Below, piece after piece: positions 52,641-62,925 of a DNA stretch of 64,000 nt (positions within the stretch are counted from its first letter, which is position 1; each line of letters begins with the position of its first letter). Source of the DNA: Alkalinema sp. FACHB-956 (lineage in GTDB: Bacteria; Cyanobacteriota; Cyanobacteriia; Leptolyngbyales; Leptolyngbyaceae). The position numbers and the translations under genes are program-made. Under the pieces are notes generated by a model that ran no database searches, was not told the origin of the DNA, and was given only the letters and a program-made list of their open reading frames with translations. Location: contig NZ_JACJRC010000012.1 in NCBI RefSeq assembly GCF_014697025.1, forward strand, positions 1 through 64,000, given 5' to 3'.

Positions 52641-52858
52641 CTGGAATCTCTCCGAAAGACTGTGGATGGCTCTTCTGATTGAGAGGTAATTCATTTTACC
52701 CCTAGATTTCCAAGTTGGTCTGTTTAATTTTCTGATCTAATTCTGATAACAATAATCTAAATTATTTAACTCAGATTATTATTAGATTACTAAAGATGCT
52801 TAAACAATGGGCTACTGATTCAAACCAATTTGGATCCTCATAAGCTTCCTCGATCGCC
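52641..52858. other. AT-rich gap before the recombinase-like gene
   Basis: No gene seen. AATAATCT / AGATTATT forms an 8-bp inverted repeat at about 52750-52781 in strongly AT-rich sequence. Confidence 0.4.
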
Positions 52859-53344
52859 ATGCAAGACCCTGATCTTCCAGATTCCTCAAGCGAAACGGCT
52901 TTGCGCTGGTCAGCCGAGCCGATTCTTCCGATCGTCATTGTTCCGCTGGAAACAGAGGGAGAACAAGAGAGCGATCCTGCTGTCAATGTGTCACTAGAGC
53001 CGCACCTGCAACTCATTGAGCAATTTCTCCAAGCAAAATCCGCTGGCAGCACCCAAAAAGCCTACCGCCACCAGCTCCTGAAATTTGCGACCCATCTGGA
53101 AGCGATGGAAAATTCCCTAGATCCAACTAAAAAACGGTCACAACTCTGGGAGACCGTGACCGCTGAAGCGATTCGAAAATATATCCTTGCACTCCGCCAA
53201 GCAGGCCAAAAGCCGACTTCCATCAAGCAAACCCTGAGTGCAATTCAGTCGTTTTATAAATGGCTACGGCAACAGGGTCACTATCCCGCCACCCAAGCGT
53301 TACCGACGGATTTAATCGATCGTCGTCTGCTCGATCGCCGCTAG
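52859..53344 (+). CDS. Core-binding (SAM-like) domain of a tyrosine recombinase, no catalytic domain
   Basis: 161 residues. About 45-150 match the phage-integrase N-terminal SAM-like domain (LQLIEQFLQAKSAGSTQKAYRHQLLKFATHLE; AEAIRKYILALRQAGQKPTSIKQTLSAIQSFYKWLRQQGHYPATQALP). The protein stops at LIDRRLLDRR, just where the catalytic domain (R..H-R-Y) should begin, and no continuation is found before convergent tonB, 11 bp away. It is either a truncated integrase or a stand-alone DNA-binding derivative. Confidence 0.8.
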   Translation: MQDPDLPDSSSETALRWSAEPILPIVIVPLETEGEQESDPAVNVSLEPHLQLIEQFLQAKSAGSTQKAYRHQLLKFATHLEAMENSLDPTKKRSQLWETVTAEAIRKYILALRQAGQKPTSIKQTLSAIQSFYKWLRQQGHYPATQALPTDLIDRRLLDRR

Positions 53345-53355
53345 GAACACAAAAA

Positions 53356-54768
53356 CTATGGGGCAGCGGGTTCTGGCGCAGGTTCCGCTACAGGTTCTGG
53401 TGCAGGTGCGGGTTCTGCTACAGGTTCCAGCGCAGGTTCTGGTTCTGGTGCAGGTGCAGATTCTGGCACGGGTTCTGCTGCGGGTTCTGCAACAGGTTCC
53501 GCTACAGGTTCCGCTACAGGTTCCGCTACAGGTGCGGGTTCTGAAGCAGGTGCGGGTGCCACAGGTTCCGTTGTAGGTGCGGGTTCCGCAGCGGGGGCCG
53601 GGGCCGCAGGGACGATCGGCGGCGCTGCGATCGGGAGCACAATCCCCCCTGCAGGTGCAGCTGGTTCTGCAGGACGGGCATTATCAGCGGTCGCAGGTGC
53701 ACTTTGGCGTTTTTCAGCCTGCCATTGTTGATCTAAATCCTGGGTGATCGCTCGGTTGCGTTCCGCTTGCTGACGTTCTTCCGCACTCAGATTGTTATCT
53801 TCAAATTTGAAGCGAATGGGCCGATCGCGAAGTTCCGGCGGACGGGCTTCTAACTGTCGCCGTAACTTATCCATCAATTGCCCCTTGGCTTGATCAAACG
53901 CTGCATCCAGGTCGCGATCGCCACTGGAGCGTACCTGCTTGATATCCACCAAGCGTCCCTTGTCGTCGTAAACCGGCATAATGCGAGGCCGATACCCGGC
54001 TAGCACCCGTTTATTTTGACTGCGATCATAGGTAATCCCATCGTAGTTCGGTTTGGGTTTGGGCTTCGCGGGCTTTTGTGTTGCGGGAACGATCGCCAGG
54101 GGCTGGGTTGAGGGTTTAACTTGGGGGTTTGGTGCGGGGGAAGAGGGGGTCGAGGCTTTCGCGATCGGGGCAGATCCGTTGCCTTGACCGTTACCACTGC
54201 CAGATCCCTTTCCGGCACCATCGCCGCCATTGCCGTTCGCCTGTCCCCCCGTGCCTGCCCCTAACCCAGAATTCTTAAAAATTCCTCGGTCTTGCGGCGT
54301 AGAAGGCTTAGCAGGAGAGGGTGTGGTGGGCGTTGGCGGGGCAGATGCAGGGGTGGTAGGTGTCGGTTTCGGCTCCTCTTGCAGATCCCGATCGGTAATC
54401 TCCGGAATTTCTGGGGGAGCTTCCGGTTCCGTGACCTGGGGTTCTGGAGCCAAGGTTGCCAATTGCAGAGATTCATTGCCCCCACTGCTACCTCCCGCTT
54501 CTTCCGGCTCACTGAACTCGTTTTCCGCTAGTTCTTCCGGCATTTCCAACGGATCGAATTCTTCAATGACAATTTCCTGTTCTGGCTCTTCCACAGGCGG
54601 CATTTGCGGAATCGTCGGCTTCAGGTAAACCAACGCGATCGCAATACCATGCACCAGCGCCGATCCGCCAAACGCGATTAACATCAATCGTTTTAGAAAA
54701 GACTGATCCTTTAATCGTTGTTCGCGGGCGGCGGTGGAAGCAGGACTGGGAGCAAGGGAAATTAGCAT
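53356..54768 (-). CDS. TonB-like energy transducer with extended Pro/Ala/Glu repeat tail
   Basis: 470 residues. One N-terminal membrane helix at about 30-50 (LMLIAFGGSALVHGIAIALVYL), an acidic then Pro/Thr-rich periplasmic spacer, and a TonB_C-like segment at about 240-310 (YRPRIMPVYDDKGRLVDIKQVRSSGDRDLDAAFDQAKGQLMDKLRRQ). TonB normally ends there; here another 160 residues follow, the last 100 being repeats of PVAEPVAEPAPAPE encoded by 15- to 18-bp tandem units (about 53370-53590). It would couple the proton-motive force to the receptor encoded upstream on the same strand. Confidence 0.8.
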   Translation of the reverse strand: MLISLAPSPASTAAREQRLKDQSFLKRLMLIAFGGSALVHGIAIALVYLKPTIPQMPPVEEPEQEIVIEEFDPLEMPEELAENEFSEPEEAGGSSGGNESLQLATLAPEPQVTEPEAPPEIPEITDRDLQEEPKPTPTTPASAPPTPTTPSPAKPSTPQDRGIFKNSGLGAGTGGQANGNGGDGAGKGSGSGNGQGNGSAPIAKASTPSSPAPNPQVKPSTQPLAIVPATQKPAKPKPKPNYDGITYDRSQNKRVLAGYRPRIMPVYDDKGRLVDIKQVRSSGDRDLDAAFDQAKGQLMDKLRRQLEARPPELRDRPIRFKFEDNNLSAEERQQAERNRAITQDLDQQWQAEKRQSAPATADNARPAEPAAPAGGIVLPIAAPPIVPAAPAPAAEPAPTTEPVAPAPASEPAPVAEPVAEPVAEPVAEPAAEPVPESAPAPEPEPALEPVAEPAPAPEPVAEPAPEPAAP

Positions 54769-54879
54769 AGGGGGGGGATGAGAAGAATTGCAGCAGCAAA
54801 CGTGCAGGAATTAACTAACGATTAAGCAACCATTGAGCGTAAACCGATGAGAGCAACTGAGGGTAGCTCTTCATGGCAA

Positions 54880-54900
54880 TAATGAGAACTAGTCTCATTA
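54880..54900. promoter_or_regulatory. Fur-like operator upstream of tonB
   Basis: TAATGAGA and TCTCATTA, exact complements, are separated by ACTAG, 110-130 bp before the tonB start. AATGAGA-type arms are like cyanobacterial iron boxes. Iron repression of tonB would fit its neighbours; binding is inferred. Confidence 0.5.
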
Positions 54901-54988
54901 AATTAAGACCTTTGTATGGTAAACGATCGCAGGATCAGTTTCAACCCATTTTCTGCGAATCATGCTTCCCTAACTCTCAAAACTGTAC

Positions 54989-57529
54989 CTAGAATTGTAC
55001 TGAGAACGAACCAATCACAGTAAAGGGTTCACCAAAGTAATTTCTAGAAGCCCGCACATTTTGCACCGACTCAATGTAATTCACATTGCCGATGTTCTTG
55101 AAATTCAAGCCTAGTCGCCAGTTATTGCGCCGATAAAAAATTGCGGCATTGGTCACAAAATAGCCATCTGCTTGGTAGCTGTTATCCAGATCACCCTGCC
55201 GATCGCCCACGTAATTAAATCCAATGCCAACGCCCAGCCCTTGCAAACTGCCCTGCTGAACTTCATAGGTCGTCCAAAGGCTGGCACTGTGTTCCGGCAC
55301 GCCGAACAGACGATTGCCGATTAAGCTGGGATCACTGTCCTGGGTGACTTCTGCATTGATGTACGCATAGGATGCAATAAACTTCCAACCAGGCAGAATT
55401 TCGCCAGCAAGATCCAATTCAACCCCTCGGCTACGCTGTTCCCCACTGGAAATAAAGGCCAAGGGAAAATTGGGATCGGGTACCGCCACATTTTGTTTTT
55501 TCACATCAAAATAGGCCAAGGTTGCCAGCAACTTTTTATTGAACAATTCTGTTTTGATACCGACTTCCCAGCCTTCACCCCGTTCTGGTTCCAGGGGAAC
55601 ACCATTCACCGTTGTGCTAGAACTAGGCGTAAACGATCGGGAATAACTGCCATAGAACGATAGGGATTCCGTGGGTTGATAAAGCAATCCAAATCGGGGT
55701 GTCCAAGCGGTACTGGTAATTTCAGTTTCATTGGCATCAACGGCTAAACCGGGTAGCGCTTCCGCCTTTTGGGTCACGGCATCGTAGCGCACGCCTAGAA
55801 GGAGCTTCAGGTTTTTCTGAATGGCAATTTGGTCTTGTAAATAAATCCCTAAGCGATCGGACTTGAGGCTCCGTCCCCCAAAATCAAACAGATCTGCCTC
55901 ATTGGGCTTAGCCAATTGCCCATAAACAGGATTGAAAATATCCAAAGTCGTCAGCGTGGTCGGATCAAGGACTGAAAATTCCCGAGTATCGCTGTGGTTT
56001 AAATCCACGCCAAACAGCAAAGTATGCTCTAACGCACCTGTCGCAAACTGACCCACCACGTTCGTTTGCATCGTATAGGAATGGCTTTCCCCTTCCTGGG
56101 AGGCATAGAAGCGATCGACTAAGCCCGCATTATCCACAAACAGCGGCAAGGCAATCACGTTGTAGTCATAGCCGTAGAAGGTATAACGGAAAGCATTACG
56201 AATTTTCCAATGGGGGTTAAACCGATGTTCTAAGTTATACCCAACATTGACGTAATTGGTCGAAATAGCATCATCGGGTTCGTTAACAATTTGTTCACGA
56301 TCGACATTGCCGACCCTATTGCCGACGGCTGCAATTCCCAAGTCCGCAGGTCGATCTTCACTGAGATATTCTAGTGATAAATTCAAGTCTGTTTGGGGAT
56401 TAATTTTAACCGCCAAGCTGGGTGCAACGAACGATCGAATAATATTTTTCTCGTAATCGCGGAATCCATCATTATTTTGGAACAGTGCATTGAGACGATA
56501 GAGCACCGTTCCCTCGGAATTGACAGGCCCGGATAGATCTAAGCGAGGCTGGACAAAATTACGGCTTCCCAGTTGCAATTCCAGTTCTGCAAAGGGTTTG
56601 GACAACGGCTTTTTGGAGACGAGGTTAAGTACACCACCGGGCTGAATTTCCCCGTAGAGAATCGAAGCAGGCCCCTTCAGCACTTCCACCTGCTCCAAAT
56701 TGGCTACTTCTGGGGTGGCTTGCGAGAACCCATAGTTCCGGAACCCGTCCCGCAGCACAGGGGCATCATCAAAGCCCCGAATACTAAACCGTCCACCTCG
56801 TCCAAAGTTCTCGCCGGAAAACGTAACACCACTCACGTTACGGGTCACTTCTTCAAGCCGCGTGGCTTGCTGATCGCGAATGACATCCTTAGGCACAACC
56901 TGAATGGCTACCGGAGCATCCAGAATACGGGTGTCCGTTCCGGTGGCTGTGGATGCACTGGGGACACGGTAGCTGGGGGCTTGGTCAGCCGTAATGACAA
57001 TTTCCTCTTCTCCTTCCTCCGCAGGCGTTGCCTGGGCGGTGGGTGGGCTATATTGCGTTTGTATGTCTACGATCGGCCGTTCCGTTTTCCCGATCGCACG
57101 AATTTCAACTTGATTGTTTTCACCTTGTCTAACAGTAATCGATTGGATGGCTGTTGTTGGATTATCAACTTGGAAACTTGACCCTTCCCGCAGTTTCAAT
57201 ACAGCGTTGGGAATATCTGCAATGAATGTATTGGCTTCACTGCGCATTTCTGCTTGTAGTTGCCCTGCCTGTCCTGTGATCAGAAGAATTTGGACTCCCG
57301 TTTCCGTTGGGGTAACCTGAACCTCCGTCACAGGAATCACGCTGGCCTGCTCCGTCTGTGCCAGTAGGGATTGGGCCTGGGTTTGTGCGGTTTGTAGATC
57401 AGCAATGCGATGGAGGGAGGCGCTGGACGATCGGGGCGAAGGTTCTTCTTTAGCCTCACTCAGAGAAGCTGCCAGCAGCGCGATCGTCCCTGCCAAGCCT
57501 AAAGCCGTTACAAGTTGATATCGATTCAT
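54989..57529 (-). CDS. TonB-dependent siderophore receptor with AMIN domain
   Basis: 846 residues from ATG 57529 (a start at 57544 adds five). Signal peptide about 1-28, an AMIN domain at about 65-160 (VTEVQVTPTETGVQILLIT...VRQGENNQVEIRAIG) typical of cyanobacterial outer-membrane receptors, a TonB box-like EEEIVITA, plug domain (DAPVAIQVVPKDVIRDQQATRLEEV, SIRGFDDAPVLRDGF, VLKGPASILYGEIQPGGVLNLVSKKP) and a 22-strand barrel ending in the terminal Phe (GSFSVQF). The pattern is that of ferric-siderophore (FhuA/FoxA-like) receptors. Next to tonB and an NRPS on the same strand. Confidence 0.93.
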   Translation of the reverse strand: MNRYQLVTALGLAGTIALLAASLSEAKEEPSPRSSSASLHRIADLQTAQTQAQSLLAQTEQASVIPVTEVQVTPTETGVQILLITGQAGQLQAEMRSEANTFIADIPNAVLKLREGSSFQVDNPTTAIQSITVRQGENNQVEIRAIGKTERPIVDIQTQYSPPTAQATPAEEGEEEIVITADQAPSYRVPSASTATGTDTRILDAPVAIQVVPKDVIRDQQATRLEEVTRNVSGVTFSGENFGRGGRFSIRGFDDAPVLRDGFRNYGFSQATPEVANLEQVEVLKGPASILYGEIQPGGVLNLVSKKPLSKPFAELELQLGSRNFVQPRLDLSGPVNSEGTVLYRLNALFQNNDGFRDYEKNIIRSFVAPSLAVKINPQTDLNLSLEYLSEDRPADLGIAAVGNRVGNVDREQIVNEPDDAISTNYVNVGYNLEHRFNPHWKIRNAFRYTFYGYDYNVIALPLFVDNAGLVDRFYASQEGESHSYTMQTNVVGQFATGALEHTLLFGVDLNHSDTREFSVLDPTTLTTLDIFNPVYGQLAKPNEADLFDFGGRSLKSDRLGIYLQDQIAIQKNLKLLLGVRYDAVTQKAEALPGLAVDANETEITSTAWTPRFGLLYQPTESLSFYGSYSRSFTPSSSTTVNGVPLEPERGEGWEVGIKTELFNKKLLATLAYFDVKKQNVAVPDPNFPLAFISSGEQRSRGVELDLAGEILPGWKFIASYAYINAEVTQDSDPSLIGNRLFGVPEHSASLWTTYEVQQGSLQGLGVGIGFNYVGDRQGDLDNSYQADGYFVTNAAIFYRRNNWRLGLNFKNIGNVNYIESVQNVRASRNYFGEPFTVIGSFSVQF

Positions 57530-57544
57530 ACATTCCTCATGCAA

Positions 57545-57940
57545 AACACCACGGGAGCAGTCGTCAAACTCTTAGTTGTCGGCATCCCGATCAGGATCAT
57601 CCCCACTGGATCATCCGATCGTTGTCCTGTCACAACCCTAGATAGGCTCGCCCGTCTTGCGAATTACTTTCATTAACTTGTCACAGTAAAGGAGTTTGTT
57701 GACGCTGTCAAGTAATAAGTTAAGACAACTTAATTGCAATAAAGTGGGAAGTTCCTAACGGGGTGAAGTCCTAAAGATCAAGGGATTCTCTGCTGGAAAT
57801 CAGATTTCATGAGCTTGTGAGGCTACTGTTCCGTAACTGAAATTACCTGAGAGTACGATCGAAGGATTTTTGATTGATCAATCTATTTAGTATAGATTCT
57901 CAATATTGTTTCAATCCTAGATTGGGGATCGGAGAGAAAA
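57545..57940. other. Intergenic region between NRPS and receptor, with two inverted repeats
   Basis: No gene seen in about 400 bp. TAAGTT-AAGAC-AACTTA at 57716-57732 and AATCTAT-TTAGT-ATAGATT at 57880-57898 are short AT-rich inverted repeats; either could be an iron-responsive operator for the receptor, the first being better placed (about 190 bp upstream). Confidence 0.4.
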
Positions 57941-60900
57941 TTAATCAATTGACTCAGCTGAGAGGTTTCCCGTGCTTAAAGTCATCAGCGGTGTTTGGGG
58001 CTGATCGATTAGCTGTCTCAAAATCCGTTGGTAATGGCTCCACAATTCCGCCATGGCCGCGGGTGTAAACAGTTCCACGCTATAGTTCACCGTGATACTC
58101 AGGGTTTGTGCCGTTTCGATATAGACCTCTAGAGGTGTCTCATCGGAACTCAGTTCGGAGTCAACCTCGGCCCATTCGGTTTGCCTCGTTTGCATGTCGA
58201 TGACCTCCCAGCCCGAGTCGCCAGCCTGTAACGTTTCCTGTACTGCTGTAGTGTGGGTCACGCTGGCCATCAACACCGACGGTAGTATCGATGGTGCTAG
58301 GGACTGAACCTGCTCCATTACCCAGGAAATTGGTAAATCCTGATGGGCGATCGCGTTATTCACCTCCGCTTGCAATTGTTGCACCCAAACCGATCCCGGT
58401 ACTGTTGGCAAAAGTTGCGATCGCACAATCACATCGTTGATAAAGCAACCAATCATGGATTCGGTTTCCGGCAAAGTGCGATTGCCCACGGTCAGAAAAA
58501 TCCAAATGTCCTGCTGTCCCGTCCAAGTGGCCAAGGCGAGTTTCAACACTGCTAACAACAGCCCAAAGCGAGTCACTTTTAATTGTTGACTCAACCGAGT
58601 GACGGCCTCAGCGAGGGGTTGCGGGAGTTGGGCAAAATAGTGGCGCGATCGCCGACTGCTGGGGGGCGACGGCGGGAAGGATGGCGGGGCGATCGTGGGA
58701 TGACGATCTCGCCACTTGTGCTGCCAATGCTGGAGTTCCTGGGCGATCGTGGCTTCGGTGTAAACCTGGCGCTGCCACTGGGCAAAATCTGCGTACTGCC
58801 ATTCCACGGGCGGTAGGGGTGAAGGGTTCCCCTGGGCAAAGGCTGCAATTAGGGCTTGCAACTCCTGTAACAAAATACCAAACGACCAGCCATCAGTAAT
58901 AATGTGGTGCAGGGTCAGGAGTAACCAATGCTCCTGGGGAGCCAATTGAAAACGCGCCACACGCCAGAGAGGAGCGGTTGCTAAATCAAAGGGTTGTTCC
59001 GATAGCGCGATCGCTTGATTTAAGGCTGCCGTTTCCCGTTCCGCGAGGGGTAAGGTCTGTAAATCAAAATCACTTACTGTTAATTTTAGTTCTGGCAAAA
59101 TGACCTGCATGGGCTGACCGGACACCGATGGAAAAATTGTCCGCAAAATGGCATGGCGACGGATCAATTCATTTACACTTTGGGCCACGATCGCCAGCGG
59201 TAAATCTCCCCGAAATCGCAAAGTAATGGAACTATTCCAAGCGGCCCCGTCACTGCCGGAATGGTGCAATTCCCAAATGGATTCCTGGAAAAACGAGAGC
59301 ACGATCGGTTCCTGGGGGGATCGAACGATCGATTGCAATGGAGGCCGAAGGGAATGCGCGATTGGTATTGCTGGATTGCTCGCTAGGGCATTATCAGTAG
59401 AATTCTCTGGGGTAGCACGCTGTGCTTGCTGTAATGTTGTAATGTGTTGTGCTAAACCTGCTACTGTGGGAAACTCAAATAGATCCACGATCGCTAGGCT
59501 AACTGACAATGCTGGAATTAATCGCGCGAGTAGTTTGGTGGCTAGTAACGAGTGACCGCCTAATTCAAAGAAATCATCATCAATACTGACTTGCTCTAAC
59601 TGCAACGCTTGGGCAAAGGCTTGGGCGATCGTGGCTTCAAGATTGGTACGGGGTGCGACAAACGGATTGGTACGATCGTCCCGTTCAATCATCGGTTCTG
59701 GCAATTGCGGGCGATCAAGTTTGCCACTGGTATTCAACGGTAGATGATCCAGAAGGATGAACGCAGCTGGGATCATGTATTTTGGCAGCCGTTGTTCTAG
59801 AAATTGCCGCAATGCACGGGGCAGAGCTGTGGGCCGATCGCTGGCTCCATCCTTCACTACAGTGGGATTTTTCGGTACCCAGTAGGCAATTAACCGGATA
59901 TCCCCTGACGCTTCCTGGCGATCGAGGATCACCGACTCCTGCACTTCAGGATGTTGGTTCAACACCGCTGTAATTTCGTCTAATTCAATCCGAAAACCCC
60001 GCATCTTAACCTGATTATCCATGCGTCCCAGAAATTCCAGATTGCCATCCGGCCAATAGCGCACTCGATCGCCTGTTTTGTATAACCGTGTGCCGGGAGT
60101 GGCACTGAAGGGATCGGGAATAAATGCCTGGGCGGTCAACTCTGGACGATTGAGGTAGCCCCGCGCGACTCCGGCCCCACCAATGTAGAGTTCTCCTGGT
60201 ACGCCGATCGGGACGGGTTGTAACGCCGCATCTAAAACATAGGTGCTGGCATGGCGCACGGGTCGCCCGATCGGTAACTCCCGCCCTACCCAGGTTGCTG
60301 GATCGAGGGTCGTCAGATCCGCTATTGTCGTCACGATCGTGGCTTCTGTAGGGCCGTAGCTATTCACCAGCCGCACTGGGGGCGATACCCGTTGTTGCCA
60401 GAGTTTCCAGCGATCGACCAGTGCCTTTTCCCCTCCAATAATCACTAACCGCAGCGAATCTGGTAACGAGAGTACTGGTGTTGCTATTTCCATTGCTGGA
60501 TCTAACTCCGTTGCCATTTCCATTACAAGTTGATGCCAAAAGGCGGTGGGGAGATTGAGTACGGTAATCTGCCAGTCCTGACAGGTTTGTAAAAATTGCG
60601 CCATGGAGCTGAGCATCGTTTCTGTGCGTAGAACCAGCGTTCCCCCCTGCACTAAGGTGGGATAGATTTCCTCCGCTGCTGCATCAAAACTGATGGATGC
60701 AAATTGCAAACAGCGATCGCGGGCTGAAATTTGATAATTCTCAATGGCCGATTCGGTATAACTCACCAGCGATCGGTGTTCCACCATGACCCCCTTGGGC
60801 GTCCCAGTCGATCCCGAGGTATAAATCACATAGGCCAACTGATTGGGTTGCACAGGTACCGCTAAATTATCCGATCGCGCTGCTGCAATCTCAGGCCAAG

Positions 60901-62923
60901 CGGCATCGAGATCGACGATCGGGGTCGTCGCGAAATCCTGGGGTAATCGAGCTGCGAAATGGGCTTGGGTGAGCAAGACTGTCACCTGAGCATCGGCAAC
61001 AATCCATTCCAGCCGCTGACTCGGTATTTGGGGATCGAGGGGAACATAGGCACCTCCGACTTTGAGAATGCCCAATAGTGCAACCATCATTAACCCCGAT
61101 CGATCAACCCATAATCCCACCCGACTTTCCGGCTCAATTCCCAGAGTTTGCAAATAGTGGGCCAGTTGATTCGCTTGCTGATTGAGTTCGCGATAGGTCA
61201 ACCGTTGGTCTTCCCATTGCACTGCAATTGCATCCGGTGTTTGCTCGACCTGTTGTTCCAGCCAATGATGAATGCATTGATCGGCAGCTTTCAAAACAGA
61301 GGTCAAATGCCATTGTAATAACTGTTGTTGGGCCTGCGGGGTCAGTAAAGGTAAACGGGCGATCGCTTGGTCAGGATCGGCTAGAATCCCAGCGAGTAAG
61401 GTCTGGAATTGGTCAAGTAACCGAACGATCGTCGATTCATCAAACAGGTCGGTATTGTATTCCAGTTTGCCAATTAATTCTTGATCTGATTCTACTAAGT
61501 GAAAAGTTAGGTCAAACTGTGCGGTCTGGTTATCAATGCGCTCGTGGTGAACGGTTAATCCTGGTAGTTCGATCGTTTCGATCGCGAACGTATTTTGTAA
61601 CACCAACATCACCTGAAACAGCGGTGCATAGGCTAGACTGCGCGACAGTTGTAATTCATCGACTAACTTTTCAAAGGGTAAGGTTTGGTGCGCCAATGCC
61701 CCCAACACCGTTTCCCGCACCCGCTGCAACAGGGTTCTGAAACTGGGATTACCCGATAAATCAGTCCGTAAAACTAAGGTATTGATAAAACAGCCAATCA
61801 ACGGCTCAACCTCCGGCTGCTGGCGATTGGCGATCGGGGAGCCAATGAGAATATCCTCCTGCCCGGTATAGCGAAACAGCAGGGTTTGTAATGCGGCCAA
61901 CAACGTCATAAACAGCGTGGTTTCCGTCTGCTGCGCCAGGGCTCTCAGGCCATGAGTTAAGGATTGGGGAATGGTAAACGAGAGCGTTTTGCCCACGAAG
62001 GATTGGGCGGCGGGACGAGGGCGATCGCTGGGGAGAATCAGGCGATCGGGGGCTTGATGTAAGGTCTTTTTCCAATAGTCTCGATCGGCGTCAAAGCCGT
62101 GATTGTGAAAAAATTGTCGCTGCCAAATCGTGAAATCTGTATATTGTACAGGTAAGGGAGGGAGCGGCGATGGTTGACCTTGGGATAACGCAGCATAAAG
62201 TGCGCTGAGTTCCCGAAAAAACACCCCGATCGACCAAGCATCAACGGCAATGTGATGGAAAGTGAGTAGTAAAATGGATTCCCTAGGACTCAGTTGTAGT
62301 AAGGTCGATCGTAATGTTTGATCAGTCGCTAAGTTAAAGGGTAGACAAGCCTGTGCGAGGGAATATTGCTGGATTTGCGATCGCTGTGTCTCTGGATCAA
62401 GTGCCATCCAATTCAGGATAGTGAGTCGCCAATCTTCAATGCCCTCTACGGTCTGATACAGTTCCCCATTCAGGGTTTGCACCGTCGTGCGTAAGACTTC
62501 ATGGCGTTGCAGAATTGTTTTTAAACTCTGTTCTAGGGCGATGATCTGGAGATCTCCCGTAATCTGCAAAGCGATCGAGATATTATTCGACACTGCACTT
62601 TGCAGCCCAAGTTGATCCTGGAACCACATACGCTGTTGGGCAAAGGACACCGGCAAGAACCACTGTCCAGAAGCATCTTGCTGTCCAACTTGAGCACGAT
62701 CGCAGGGCTGGATTTTCCAAATGTTCGTGGTGGAATTGGACTGTGTGTTAGCTGATGGGTTGGTTGCGAAGTTGGTTAAGTGATTCGTTTTCTGATGGAC
62801 TTGCTGCTTTAGTCGTTGCTGAAGTAAGGCTTGCTGTTCTGGTGTCAAGGCTGCGATCCGTTTCGCTAAATCATGATTTGGCAAAGTACCTTGTATCACC
62901 ATATTTTTAGCCACATCATTCAT
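57941..62923 (-). CDS. Nonribosomal peptide synthetase, C-A-T-C
   Basis: 1660 residues. Condensation domain at about 88-520 (HHIAVDA at about 222), adenylation at about 530-1050 (A3 YTSGSTGTPKGVMVEH at about 700; LYKTGDRVRYWPDGNLEFLGR at about 945), carrier domain at about 1065-1150 (DDFFELGGHSLL, phosphopantetheinyl Ser about 1124), and a second condensation domain at about 1185-1640 (HHIITDG at about 1336). No thioesterase. The binding-pocket residues I align are D-A-E-N-I-G-S-I-V, which from memory resembles codes for basic residues such as lysine; low confidence. It ends without a following adenylation gene, so the last C domain may receive a free amine. Start is 2 bp after the upstream gene. 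Confidence 0.93.
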   Translation of the reverse strand: MNDVAKNMVIQGTLPNHDLAKRIAALTPEQQALLQQRLKQQVHQKTNHLTNFATNPSANTQSNSTTNIWKIQPCDRAQVGQQDASGQWFLPVSFAQQRMWFQDQLGLQSAVSNNISIALQITGDLQIIALEQSLKTILQRHEVLRTTVQTLNGELYQTVEGIEDWRLTILNWMALDPETQRSQIQQYSLAQACLPFNLATDQTLRSTLLQLSPRESILLLTFHHIAVDAWSIGVFFRELSALYAALSQGQPSPLPPLPVQYTDFTIWQRQFFHNHGFDADRDYWKKTLHQAPDRLILPSDRPRPAAQSFVGKTLSFTIPQSLTHGLRALAQQTETTLFMTLLAALQTLLFRYTGQEDILIGSPIANRQQPEVEPLIGCFINTLVLRTDLSGNPSFRTLLQRVRETVLGALAHQTLPFEKLVDELQLSRSLAYAPLFQVMLVLQNTFAIETIELPGLTVHHERIDNQTAQFDLTFHLVESDQELIGKLEYNTDLFDESTIVRLLDQFQTLLAGILADPDQAIARLPLLTPQAQQQLLQWHLTSVLKAADQCIHHWLEQQVEQTPDAIAVQWEDQRLTYRELNQQANQLAHYLQTLGIEPESRVGLWVDRSGLMMVALLGILKVGGAYVPLDPQIPSQRLEWIVADAQVTVLLTQAHFAARLPQDFATTPIVDLDAAWPEIAAARSDNLAVPVQPNQLAYVIYTSGSTGTPKGVMVEHRSLVSYTESAIENYQISARDRCLQFASISFDAAAEEIYPTLVQGGTLVLRTETMLSSMAQFLQTCQDWQITVLNLPTAFWHQLVMEMATELDPAMEIATPVLSLPDSLRLVIIGGEKALVDRWKLWQQRVSPPVRLVNSYGPTEATIVTTIADLTTLDPATWVGRELPIGRPVRHASTYVLDAALQPVPIGVPGELYIGGAGVARGYLNRPELTAQAFIPDPFSATPGTRLYKTGDRVRYWPDGNLEFLGRMDNQVKMRGFRIELDEITAVLNQHPEVQESVILDRQEASGDIRLIAYWVPKNPTVVKDGASDRPTALPRALRQFLEQRLPKYMIPAAFILLDHLPLNTSGKLDRPQLPEPMIERDDRTNPFVAPRTNLEATIAQAFAQALQLEQVSIDDDFFELGGHSLLATKLLARLIPALSVSLAIVDLFEFPTVAGLAQHITTLQQAQRATPENSTDNALASNPAIPIAHSLRPPLQSIVRSPQEPIVLSFFQESIWELHHSGSDGAAWNSSITLRFRGDLPLAIVAQSVNELIRRHAILRTIFPSVSGQPMQVILPELKLTVSDFDLQTLPLAERETAALNQAIALSEQPFDLATAPLWRVARFQLAPQEHWLLLTLHHIITDGWSFGILLQELQALIAAFAQGNPSPLPPVEWQYADFAQWQRQVYTEATIAQELQHWQHKWRDRHPTIAPPSFPPSPPSSRRSRHYFAQLPQPLAEAVTRLSQQLKVTRFGLLLAVLKLALATWTGQQDIWIFLTVGNRTLPETESMIGCFINDVIVRSQLLPTVPGSVWVQQLQAEVNNAIAHQDLPISWVMEQVQSLAPSILPSVLMASVTHTTAVQETLQAGDSGWEVIDMQTRQTEWAEVDSELSSDETPLEVYIETAQTLSITVNYSVELFTPAAMAELWSHYQRILRQLIDQPQTPLMTLSTGNLSAESID

Positions 62924-62925
62924 TG

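Noticed and set aside
52272-52682. Plus-strand frames with repeated SVSLSVAQCRSV residues
   Set aside because: They are translations of the 10-bp tandem repeat and lie antisense to the Cys/His-rich gene start.
53260-53576. Plus-strand frames opposite the tonB 3' end rich in Phe/Arg or Val/Leu/Gln
   Set aside because: They are the complementary reading of the tonB repeat tract.
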